A stretch of 6,618 bases of DNA from NCBI GenBank assembly GCA_024680835.1, contig JAILBP010000125.1, forward strand, positions 1 through 6,618, in the 5' to 3' direction. The first letter of the stretch is position 1, and each line of letters opens with the position of its first letter. The stretch comes from RGIG6904 sp024680835. GTDB taxonomy: Bacteria > Bacillota > Clostridia > Lachnospirales > Lachnospiraceae. This document shows, piece by piece, positions 1-6,571 of this stretch. Both the position numbers and the translations under genes were made by a program. A model generated the notes under the pieces. It had not been told where the DNA came from, did no database searches, and saw only the letters and a list, made by a program, of their open reading frames with translations.

Positions 1-1
1 T

Positions 2-1117
2 GAACCGGATTTCCGTATAGGGATTGTCACAGGATCTTTTTCACAATCCGAAGATGACAGGCGTGGTGCGGAGGCCTTCAGGGATAAGTATGGCGCAGAC
101 ATGGTCACACTGGCGATCTACCCGGATAATTTCACGGAAGAGTACGATGTGACGGTTCAGACCATAGTAAACCTCGCCGATGATCCGAAGATGAAAGCGA
201 TCATTGTAAATCAGGCAGTTGACGGTACTGCCGAGGCATTTAGGCAAATAAAGGATAAAAGACCGGACATCATCTGCATAGCGGGTGAGCCCTATGAAGA
301 TTTCTCGGATATCTGCCCGGTAGCGGATCTGGTGGTCTGCAATGACTTTGTTTCAAGAGGATATCTGGTGATACGCACGGCGCATGAGCTTGGGTGCGAT
401 ACTTTTGTCCATGTTTCTTTTCCGAGACATCTGTCCTACGAAACTGTGGCAAGAAATGTGGATGTGATGCAGGCGGCATGCGAAGAGTTCGGCATGGAGT
501 TTAAGATGGAGTCAGCTCCGGATCCCACGACTGAAGTGGGTGTTCCGGGAGCGCAGCAGTACATAACGGATCATGTGCCGGAATGGATAGAAACCTATGG
601 TGAAAAATCGGCTTATTACTGTACCAATGATGCGCATACAGAGCCGCTTATACGTTCTCTTTTGACATGTGGAGGATATTTTATCGAGGCAGATCTTCCG
701 TCATCCACCATGGGTTATCCCGGCGCGCTTGATCTGGATCTGACTGCTGATTCGGGGGATTTTGAAAAGATAAATGCCAGTGTGGAAGAGGCTGTTGTGG
801 CAAAGGGCGGTGCCGGCAGATTCGGCACATGGAGGTATTCTTACGGATATACATGTTCGGCGGGTCTTGCGGAACATGCGAGAAACATCATTTTAGGAGT
901 CAGCGCGACTTCCGAGATCGGAGATCTTGCAAAAGCATACAAAGAGTATTCACCGGAAGCGGATTGGAACGGTTCGGTTTATACGGATGCCGAAACCGGT
1001 GAGACAAGTGATAACACTATCCTGATCTATCAGGATACGTATATTTTCGGAGATCCGGGTTATTATATGGGGGCAACGGATGTTAAGGTCCCGGAAAAAT
1101 ATTTCAGGATCAAATGA
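2..1117 (+). CDS. DUF3798 family solute-binding-like protein, 5' end missing
   Basis: The reading frame is open from the window edge, so the N-terminus (presumably a lipoprotein signal peptide plus about 30 residues) is missing and 371 residues are visible. The protein matches my knowledge of DUF3798, a Firmicutes family with a periplasmic-binding-protein type I-like fold and no established ligand. Family-like stretches are IGIVTGSFSQSEDDRRGAE (visible residues 6-24), FVHVSFPRH (135-143), the GVPGAQQYI segment (180-188), MGYPGAL (237-243) and GGAGRFGTW (269-277). Alternating beta strands and helices run throughout, with no membrane segment in the visible part. It is probably extracytoplasmic and membrane-tethered, but the anchor lies outside the window. 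Its stop codon overlaps the ribosome binding site of the sensor kinase that follows, so the two are very likely co-transcribed and translationally coupled. Family assignment is firm; a role in presenting a ligand to the kinase is inference. Confidence 0.88.
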   Translation, partial: EPDFRIGIVTGSFSQSEDDRRGAEAFRDKYGADMVTLAIYPDNFTEEYDVTVQTIVNLADDPKMKAIIVNQAVDGTAEAFRQIKDKRPDIICIAGEPYEDFSDICPVADLVVCNDFVSRGYLVIRTAHELGCDTFVHVSFPRHLSYETVARNVDVMQAACEEFGMEFKMESAPDPTTEVGVPGAQQYITDHVPEWIETYGEKSAYYCTNDAHTEPLIRSLLTCGGYFIEADLPSSTMGYPGALDLDLTADSGDFEKINASVEEAVVAKGGAGRFGTWRYSYGYTCSAGLAEHARNIILGVSATSEIGDLAKAYKEYSPEADWNGSVYTDAETGETSDNTILIYQDTYIFGDPGYYMGATDVKVPEKYFRIK

Positions 1118-1120
1118 GGA
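1116..1120 (+). promoter_or_regulatory. Ribosome binding site of the sensor kinase, overlapping the upstream stop codon
   Basis: GAGGA lies 7 bases before the ATG at 1128 and shares two bases with the TGA stop of the DUF3798 gene (1115-1117). This supports 1128 as the start. Another ATG at 1124 is in a different frame and stops after three codons. Confidence 0.75.
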
Positions 1121-1127
1121 ATTATGA

Positions 1128-3572
1128 ATGGATAAACAGGCTAAACCGGATAATAATACAAAAGAGCATATTCATACCAGGCACATCATCCTGATACCTG
1201 TGATCCTGGTGTTCATTTTTGTGGCGGTAATGGTGGTCAATACTTCCAGGCTTACCTACAATGTCGCGGTATTGAATTCCGGGTCGGTGATTGAGGACAG
1301 GATCAAAAATGTTTCGTCTCTGGTGGAGAATCATCTGAATACAGCCGAAAACGTTCTTCAGATCACGGCGGATTCCGTGCAGCACATGTTGATAAGCGGC
1401 AGCACGCCGGCGCGAATCCACGAATTCCTGGTGGAAGAGTCCAACAATGTTTCTGAGCAATTCGGTGAAAACTACTTCGGTATATACGGATATGTAATGA
1501 GCAAGTATATGGACGGTCTTAACTGGGAGCCGCCTGCAGATTACGATCCGAAGACACGAGACTGGTATATCGTGGCAAAAGAGAGCAACGGAGAAGTGGC
1601 TATTGTGCCACCGTATTACGATGCGCAGACAGGATCCATGATCATTTCCGTATGCAGGATGCTGTCCGACAGGCAGAACATCCTGTCCATGGATGTTCAC
1701 CTTGACGGAATACAGGAAATGGCCAAAGAGCTTACGATCAACGGAAAAGGCTATGGCTTTATTATGGATGAGACAGGATTTGTCATAGCTCATACGGATC
1801 CTGAAAACAACGGAAAATATATAGATGTCACAACGGAAGGGACAGAGCTGTTAGAGGGCATAAAAAAAACAGGTTCGGGGACATTTGTTACTACATATGA
1901 GAACGACAAGTCGACAGTTTATGTAAACGGAATAATGAATGGCTGGTATGTGGTGATGGTAGTCAGCAACAGTGAACTTTATTGGGAGGTTACAAGGCAG
2001 CTGTTGTTCAATGCTTTTATCTGCTTTATGGTATTTATCATGATCGCTTCACTCTACTATGTTGCGCACAGAAACGAGCGTGCGTATACAAAACAGATGG
2101 AAGAGATGAAACTGGAGGAGCAGAAGGCCGCATACGAGAGAAAGGTGCTTGAGCTTGAAAAGGATGCGGCAGACGCTTCAAACAAGGCAAAAAGCGATTT
2201 TTTGGCAAATATGTCTCATGAGATCAGAACACCCATGAACGCCATTATAGGTATGGATGAGATGATCCTGAGAGAATCCGGCGATCCGAAGATTACCAAG
2301 TATGCCAATAACATTCAAAGTGCGGGCAAAACATTATTATCTATCGTAAATGATATATTAGATCTCAGCAAGATAGAGTCGGGCAAGATGGAACTGATAC
2401 CTTCCGAATACGATTTTGCATCCGTGTTGAATGACATCGTCAACATGACCAAAAACAAGGCAAACGAGAAGGGTTTGAGGTATGAGCTTAACGCTTCGCA
2501 GGATATACCGTCCGTAATGTATGGAGACGAGATCCGCATCCGCCAGATCATACTGAACGTGGTAAACAATGCTATAAAGTATACTGCGGCGGGTAAAGTT
2601 GCCATTGATATTTCTTTTGATCCGGAAAACAATGAGTTGAAGATCGTGGTTTCGGATACGGGATTTGGTATAAAACAGGAAGATCTTGAAAAACTCTTCG
2701 ACAGCTTCCAGCGTTTGGATGAGACTAAAAACAGAAATATAGAGGGCACAGGACTGGGATTGAATATAACAAAACGTCTTGCGGAGATGATGGGTGGTTC
2801 GATCTCTGTGGAGAGTGAGTACGGAAAGGGCTCGGTTTTTTCCGTCACAGTTATACAGAAAGTCGTGGATGCTGCGCCGATAGGCAATTACACCGAGCGT
2901 CTTGAAAAAGCAGATGAAAAGAAGGAGGATTACAAGCCTATGTTGGTAGCACCTAATGCAAAAGTTTTGATCGTAGATGATAATGAAATGAACCTTGAAG
3001 TAATCTCGGAGCTTATGTCAGATACCAAAATACGGATCAAAACGGCGATAAGCGGTCAGGAGTGCCTGAATATGGTGCGTAGAGAGCGTTTTGATATCGT
3101 ATTTCTGGATCAGATGATGCCGGGGCTTTCAGGTATACAGACGCTTTTGACCATACGACGTGAAAACCTTTGCGGGGACACGCCGATCATAGTGCTGACC
3201 GCAGATGCGATAGTGGGAGCGAAGGATGCTTATATTCGTGAGGGCTTTGCGGATTATCTATCAAAGCCTGTAATATACAGCAATCTGGAGGCTTTGCTGG
3301 TCAAATATCTGGATGACAGTCTGATATTGTCAAGAGATCAGATAGAGGCTGAAGAGAGAAAGGCTGCCGAAAAAGCCGCTGTGAGCGGAACGGACGCGGA
3401 AGACAAACCGGTGGTTCTGGTGATCAACAAGTCACCGGAAAAACTCAAAGAACTGAAAGAGGTCTTATCTGCCAGATATAAAGGCGTTTTTGTAAAAGAT
3501 GAGGCAGCCGCAGAGAAATATCTGAGCAAACATGAGGTTGAGTTTATCATAAGGGACGGAAAGGATGCATAG
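1128..3572 (+). CDS. dCache-domain hybrid sensor histidine kinase/response regulator
   Basis: This 814-residue membrane hybrid kinase has TM1 at about 19-37, an extracellular double Cache domain at about 40-288, TM2 at about 292-312, and a charged coiled coil (about 315-352) in place of a HAMP domain. HisKA follows, with the H-box SHEIRTP and phospho-acceptor H364. The ATPase domain has the N-box (N477-Y485), G1 DTGFGI (510-515), F-box (about 524-527) and G2 GTGLGL (540-545). Receiver 1 (about 611-728) is intact: D617/D618, phospho-acceptor D661, T691, K713. The dCache residues Y139, R144, W146, Y147, Y163, D165 and D189 match the amino-acid-binding set known from dCache_1AA receptors. Residues 761-810 resemble the first half of a second receiver, with the acidic pair replaced by N767/K768, ending just past the acceptor position (D810). 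No HPt or DNA-binding domain is present, so output must pass through other proteins. Kinase function is certain by family; the amino-acid ligand is inferred. Confidence 0.96.
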   Translation: MDKQAKPDNNTKEHIHTRHIILIPVILVFIFVAVMVVNTSRLTYNVAVLNSGSVIEDRIKNVSSLVENHLNTAENVLQITADSVQHMLISGSTPARIHEFLVEESNNVSEQFGENYFGIYGYVMSKYMDGLNWEPPADYDPKTRDWYIVAKESNGEVAIVPPYYDAQTGSMIISVCRMLSDRQNILSMDVHLDGIQEMAKELTINGKGYGFIMDETGFVIAHTDPENNGKYIDVTTEGTELLEGIKKTGSGTFVTTYENDKSTVYVNGIMNGWYVVMVVSNSELYWEVTRQLLFNAFICFMVFIMIASLYYVAHRNERAYTKQMEEMKLEEQKAAYERKVLELEKDAADASNKAKSDFLANMSHEIRTPMNAIIGMDEMILRESGDPKITKYANNIQSAGKTLLSIVNDILDLSKIESGKMELIPSEYDFASVLNDIVNMTKNKANEKGLRYELNASQDIPSVMYGDEIRIRQIILNVVNNAIKYTAAGKVAIDISFDPENNELKIVVSDTGFGIKQEDLEKLFDSFQRLDETKNRNIEGTGLGLNITKRLAEMMGGSISVESEYGKGSVFSVTVIQKVVDAAPIGNYTERLEKADEKKEDYKPMLVAPNAKVLIVDDNEMNLEVISELMSDTKIRIKTAISGQECLNMVRRERFDIVFLDQMMPGLSGIQTLLTIRRENLCGDTPIIVLTADAIVGAKDAYIREGFADYLSKPVIYSNLEALLVKYLDDSLILSRDQIEAEERKAAEKAAVSGTDAEDKPVVLVINKSPEKLKELKEVLSARYKGVFVKDEAAAEKYLSKHEVEFIIRDGKDA

Positions 3573-3608
3573 TCGAAAATACTGATGTTGCCGCTGATGC
3601 AAAACCTG

Positions 3609-3637
3609 TTGTATATGCAGAGAAAACATGGTAAAGT
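3609..3637 (+). promoter_or_regulatory. Weak candidate sigma-A promoter before the chemotaxis receptor gene
   Basis: TTGTAT (3609-3614), a 17-base spacer and TAAAGT (3632-3637) with TGG directly before the -10 could form an extended -10 promoter. Only 3 of 6 and 4 of 6 consensus bases match, so chance is a real alternative. It is listed because the 112-base gap before the MCP gene leaves room for separate transcription and no better candidate was seen. Confidence 0.2.
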
Positions 3638-3670
3638 CTTGAAAGAGAGTATTGTGTTTTTGCGTTAGCG

Positions 3671-3677
3671 AAAGGGG
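3671..3677 (+). promoter_or_regulatory. Ribosome binding site that sets the MCP start
   Basis: The purine run AAAGGGG ends 7 bases before ATG 3685, followed by another G-rich stretch (GTGGGG). It favours ATG 3685 over the in-frame TTG at 3652, which has no comparable site and would place this G-rich run inside the coding region. Confidence 0.65.
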
Positions 3678-3684
3678 TGGGGTA

Positions 3685-5145
3685 ATGAATATATATGATG
3701 CACAGGAGAGGGAAAAAGCCAGGCTGACTAATGTCATCAAGATGCTGACGATGATCATATTGGCAGTGATATCGTTTATCTATATGAAGGGCACCGTCAT
3801 CGGGGTCATAAGATTTGTGTATATGATCGTTGGCGTTGTGTTTTCATGTTTTTGTTATTTTTCAAATACTGACAGTGAGATCGTGCAAAAGTCGAGTCTT
3901 GCGATATTTGCATTCGGGTATCTTTTCCTTTTCATGACAGCCGGCGAAGCGTATCTTTTTGCGATCATGTATCCTATGATTTTTATTGTGATCCTGGAGC
4001 AGGTTAAGAAAAAGACGACATTGAGTGCGGCTATATGTATAGTGGTAAATGTGATATTCTACATCATATATCTTGTGAGAGGGGATCGCAGCGAGATACT
4101 GATGTACACGGTCTGCCTGATCTTTTCCGTGGTTACTGCCATCATGGGTGTGCTGATAACCAACCTGATGGAAAAACAGCATTTTGATCTGGTCAACTAC
4201 CTTCTGGAGCGCGGACAGGCGCAGAGCAGGATTGCGGAGAATGTTGTCAGTGAATCGGGTGTGATATTGGAAAAGCTTGATGATGCAAATGCGGTTATAG
4301 CAGATCTTACATCCGGTGTTGAAGATACCCACAAGAGCACGACGGAGATCTCCCGTGCGATCCATTCCACAGCCGAATCCATTGCGGAGCAGACGGAGAT
4401 GACATCAAAGATACAGGACAGCCTGTTAAATTCCGGTGAAGAGGCGAAAAACATGCGCTCTGCATCCGAAGAGACATCCCGGACAGTAGAGGAAGGTGTA
4501 AGGCTTCTGGGTGAATTGAAGGATAAGTCCGCGGAGACCGCCGAGATCAACAGGAGCACGCAGGAAGCCACGAGACAGCTTCAGATCCGTATAGGAGAGG
4601 TTGAAGAGATCACCGGTTCGATCCTCAATATTTCAAGCCAGACAAATCTTCTGGCGTTAAATGCTTCCATAGAGGCGGCCAGAGCCGGTGAGGCGGGAAG
4701 AGGGTTTGCCGTTGTGGCCGAGGAGATCAGACACCTTTCGGAGGAAACCCGGGTGTCTACCGAGAGGATAACCGATATCATCAATAAACTTGCCAATGAT
4801 ATGAATGTGGCCGGTGAAAACATGGGTAAGACATCCAATTCCATCCTGGCCCAGAATGATATGATTATCTCTACAGGTGAGAAATTTGAGGCAATACGCG
4901 AAAATGTTGTCGGTCTGATAGATTCTATAGTGAGGATCTCGGATACTATTACCAGTGTGGTAGATGCAAACTCTGTCATCATGGATTCCATCACAAATCT
5001 TTCCGCTACTACGGAGGAGGTTGCCGCTTCGGCGGAAAATCTTGCTGTTATGAGTGACCGTAACGTTGATCACATGAACAATATGAATACATATCTGGAG
5101 AACATCATGGAGTCGGCCAATAAAGTGAAAGCTTCGATATCGTAA
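3685..5145 (+). CDS. Methyl-accepting chemotaxis protein with six-helix membrane N-terminus
   Basis: This 486-residue chemoreceptor has six hydrophobic segments in its first 160 residues (about 16-34, 37-58, 70-86, 88-105, 112-131, 138-159) with short loops, so it has no extracellular ligand domain of usual size. A long, almost all-helical cytoplasmic part (about 165-486) follows with no recognisable HAMP. The signalling tip is canonical: SSQTNLLALNASIEAARAGE (317-336) followed by AGRGFAVVAEEIR (337-349), the part that contacts CheA and CheW. Glu/Gln/Ser/Thr-rich flanks could hold methylation sites. The C-terminus ends in KVKASIS, without a CheR/CheB-tethering pentapeptide. The signal is probably sensed within the membrane or received from a partner. 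The gene stands 112 bases after the kinase and 126 before the HD-GYP gene, in the same direction. MCP identity is firm; the stimulus is unknown. Confidence 0.95.
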   Translation: MNIYDAQEREKARLTNVIKMLTMIILAVISFIYMKGTVIGVIRFVYMIVGVVFSCFCYFSNTDSEIVQKSSLAIFAFGYLFLFMTAGEAYLFAIMYPMIFIVILEQVKKKTTLSAAICIVVNVIFYIIYLVRGDRSEILMYTVCLIFSVVTAIMGVLITNLMEKQHFDLVNYLLERGQAQSRIAENVVSESGVILEKLDDANAVIADLTSGVEDTHKSTTEISRAIHSTAESIAEQTEMTSKIQDSLLNSGEEAKNMRSASEETSRTVEEGVRLLGELKDKSAETAEINRSTQEATRQLQIRIGEVEEITGSILNISSQTNLLALNASIEAARAGEAGRGFAVVAEEIRHLSEETRVSTERITDIINKLANDMNVAGENMGKTSNSILAQNDMIISTGEKFEAIRENVVGLIDSIVRISDTITSVVDANSVIMDSITNLSATTEEVAASAENLAVMSDRNVDHMNNMNTYLENIMESANKVKASIS

Positions 5146-5191
5146 TTATTCTGTTGATGCCTGTTGTCGATAAAGCATATCTTTTCTGATA

Positions 5192-5220
5192 TTGACAACG
5201 GTGATGAAAGGCGATACAAT
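5192..5220 (+). promoter_or_regulatory. Near-consensus sigma-A promoter of the HD-GYP gene
   Basis: A perfect -35 TTGACA (5192-5197), a 17-base spacer and -10 TACAAT (5215-5220, 5 of 6 matches) form an almost ideal housekeeping promoter in the gap between the MCP and HD-GYP genes. Transcription would start near 5226-5228, leaving a leader of about 45 bases before ATG 5272. It indicates that the phosphodiesterase can be expressed independently of the upstream genes. Confidence 0.8.
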
Positions 5221-5258
5221 ATGATGTTGTTGTGCGCCGTTGCAGATGTAGTTACAAC

Positions 5259-5263
5259 GAGGA
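5259..5263 (+). promoter_or_regulatory. Ribosome binding site that sets the HD-GYP start
   Basis: GAGGA lies 8 bases before ATG 5272. Together with the promoter ending at 5220, it rules in 5272 and argues against the in-frame TTG 5164 (upstream of the promoter) and ATG 5221 (before the expected transcript start). Confidence 0.7.
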
Positions 5264-5271
5264 CAAAGCTT

Positions 5272-6441
5272 ATGAAAATGATGAAGATCACGGAAGTTAA
5301 AGAGGGTATGATCACTGCTGCTGCAGTCCTCACCAGGCAGAACCAGATTCTGGCTGCGCCTGGTGAGGAGCTTGACAGGAAGCTTATTTCCCGCATGCAG
5401 TTTTACGGTATCACGGAAATAGCCATAGAGGACGATCCTGAGACTGTTCCGGCAATATCTGAACCTGTGGTCCAGCCTGTTCAGCAGGCAGTAACTGAGC
5501 CTGTACAGAAGCCTGCGCCTCAGCCCGAACCCAAGCAGGAGCCTGTGAATACCATGCAGGCGGCACACGGTTACTCTACAAGGGTGCGTATGTCAGAGGA
5601 GTTTCAGCAATTTACCCTGAACTCTGCCAGGGGCATAGAGACTCTGAGAGAACAGCTGGAGGGCTTCGTCTACGACAAAAAAGATTTCGATATAGAAAAG
5701 CTGTTAAAGATCACATCCTCGTTAGTACGTCCGGGACAGACTGTTATAGAGTATTTTGATATGATACATAACATGCGTTCCAGTGATGACACTATATATA
5801 CCCATTCGCTGAATGTTGCAATGATAGCCCGCATCATAGGAAAGTGGCTGAAATGGTCCAGGGAGGATATGGATCAGCTGGTGATAGCTGGTCTTTTACA
5901 TGATATAGGCAAGATATTGATCCCTCCGGAGGTGCTCAACAAAGAGGGCAGGCTTACGGATGAGGAGTTTGCTTTGATCAAGTCTCATGCCCAGAAAGGC
6001 TATGACCTGATAAAAGATACAAATCTTGATCCCAGGGTCAAAAAAGCGGCGCTGATGCACCATGAGAGATGTGACGGATCCGGTTATCCAATGCACTTGC
6101 AGGAAATTCTGATAGATGATTTCGCTATGATAATAGCTATAGCAGATGTATACGATGCCATGACCGCCACCAGAAAACACAGGAGTGCCATGTGCCCGTT
6201 CCAGGTTATCGCAGAGTTTGAGTCTGACGGCCTTCAGAAATACAAGCCGGAGTACATACTGACTTTCCTGCACAAGATGGCTGTCACTTATCAGAACAAT
6301 CAGGTGGTATTAAACGACGGGCGCAGCGGCAAGATAATCCTGCTCAATCAGAACAGTCTCTCAAAGCCGCTGATACAGCTGAATGACGGTTCCTGCATTG
6401 ATCTGGCAAAGTCGAATCTTTTCATACAGTCGATCATATAA
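5272..6441 (+). CDS. HD-GYP domain cyclic-di-GMP phosphodiesterase
   Basis: This 389-residue protein without membrane segments or signal peptide is predicted to hydrolyse c-di-GMP in the cytoplasm. Its N-terminal module (about 4-53, opening KITEVKEGM) is the small domain often found before HD-GYP. A Pro/Gln/Glu-rich linker (about 56-92) follows, then a helical region (about 105-165) and the HD-GYP core (about 170-340). Every expected metal or signature residue is visible: H178, H210-D211 followed by IGK and IP, H239, HHERCDGSGYP (263-273), and D292 with DVYDAMTATR (292-301). A C-terminal module (about 345-389) beginning VVLNDGRSGKIILLN resembles the tail of other clostridial HD-GYP proteins. 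There is no receiver domain, so any control by the upstream kinase would be indirect. A near-consensus promoter immediately upstream implies its own transcription. An active enzyme is predicted from motif completeness; the substrate is taken from family knowledge. Confidence 0.93.
   Translation: MKMMKITEVKEGMITAAAVLTRQNQILAAPGEELDRKLISRMQFYGITEIAIEDDPETVPAISEPVVQPVQQAVTEPVQKPAPQPEPKQEPVNTMQAAHGYSTRVRMSEEFQQFTLNSARGIETLREQLEGFVYDKKDFDIEKLLKITSSLVRPGQTVIEYFDMIHNMRSSDDTIYTHSLNVAMIARIIGKWLKWSREDMDQLVIAGLLHDIGKILIPPEVLNKEGRLTDEEFALIKSHAQKGYDLIKDTNLDPRVKKAALMHHERCDGSGYPMHLQEILIDDFAMIIAIADVYDAMTATRKHRSAMCPFQVIAEFESDGLQKYKPEYILTFLHKMAVTYQNNQVVLNDGRSGKIILLNQNSLSKPLIQLNDGSCIDLAKSNLFIQSII
5328..5368 (+). 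repeat. Perfect 11-bp inverted repeat inside the HD-GYP coding region
   Basis: CCTCACCAGGC (5328-5338) is exactly complementary to GCCTGGTGAGG (5358-5368) across a 19-base interval. Within that interval AGAA (5339-5342) can pair with TTCT (5348-5351), extending the helix with a bulge on the 3' side. It begins 56 bases after the start codon and encodes ordinary residues of the N-terminal module. It may be chance or an mRNA hairpin slowing early translation; no function is shown. Confidence 0.5.
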
Positions 6442-6451
6442 TATGATTCAA

Positions 6452-6512
6452 GGGTCAAAAGCCTGACTTCACGGCAAGCTTGCTTGCCGGTGGAGGCAAG
6501 GCTTATTGACCC
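6452..6512. repeat. Long imperfect hairpin (61 bases)
   Basis: GGGTCAA (6452-6458) pairs with TTGACCC (6506-6512) and AAGCCT (6459-6464) with AGGCTT (6499-6504), making 13 pairs interrupted only by a bulged A at 6505. Inside sits a perfect 8-bp stem, CGGCAAGC (6472-6479) with GCTTGCCG (6482-6489), separated by only two bases, so the apical pairs probably open. No T-run follows on the + strand, so it does not look like a standard intrinsic terminator. Confidence 0.75.
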
Positions 6513-6535
6513 GCCCCGATATGAGCAAGAAGTGG

Positions 6536-6571
6536 GGTGCAGGATGTCCGGTGGACATCCGTTTTTGCACC
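6536..6571 (+). terminator. Terminator-like hairpin with T-run, inside a larger stem
   Basis: GGATGTCC (6542-6549) and GGACATCC (6553-6560) form a perfect 8-bp stem with loop GGT, followed by G and five T (6562-6566). This fits an intrinsic terminator about 100 bases after the HD-GYP gene. However, GGTGCA (6536-6541) also pairs with TGCACC (6566-6571), making the T-run a one-sided bulge inside a 14-bp composite stem. That is unusual for a terminator, so the hairpin may belong to a larger folded element. Confidence 0.45.

Noticed and set aside
1122..1793. Long antisense open frame (223 codons) opposite the kinase sensor domain
   Set aside because: It lies opposite conserved Cache-domain coding sequence, its His/Arg-rich product shows no domain, and no start signals are evident. 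Other antisense frames across the window were dismissed for the same reason.
3652..3684. TTG 3652 as the MCP start
   Set aside because: It would add 11 unremarkable residues, has no good ribosome binding site, and would put the strong G-rich site at 3671-3677 inside the gene.
3573..3684. Intrinsic terminator between the kinase and MCP genes
   Set aside because: No stable hairpin followed by a T-run is present; the T-rich stretch at 3657-3661 lacks a preceding stem, so read-through from the kinase remains possible.
5166..5173. Possible sigma-28 (motility) -10 box GTCGATAA
   Set aside because: It matches 7 of 8 bases of GCCGATAA, but no TAAA-like -35 lies at the required distance, and the sigma-A promoter just downstream explains the gap better.
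5225..5258. Leader hairpin or riboswitch in the HD-GYP 5' UTR
   Set aside because: Only a 5-bp GTTGT/ACAAC pairing was found in the roughly 45-base leader, which is too short and weak for a riboswitch such as a c-di-GMP aptamer.
5164..5271. TTG 5164 or ATG 5221 as the HD-GYP start
   Set aside because: TTG 5164 precedes the promoter and ATG 5221 directly follows its -10 box, before the expected transcript start. The 5272 start gives the usual N-terminal module and has a good GAGGA site.
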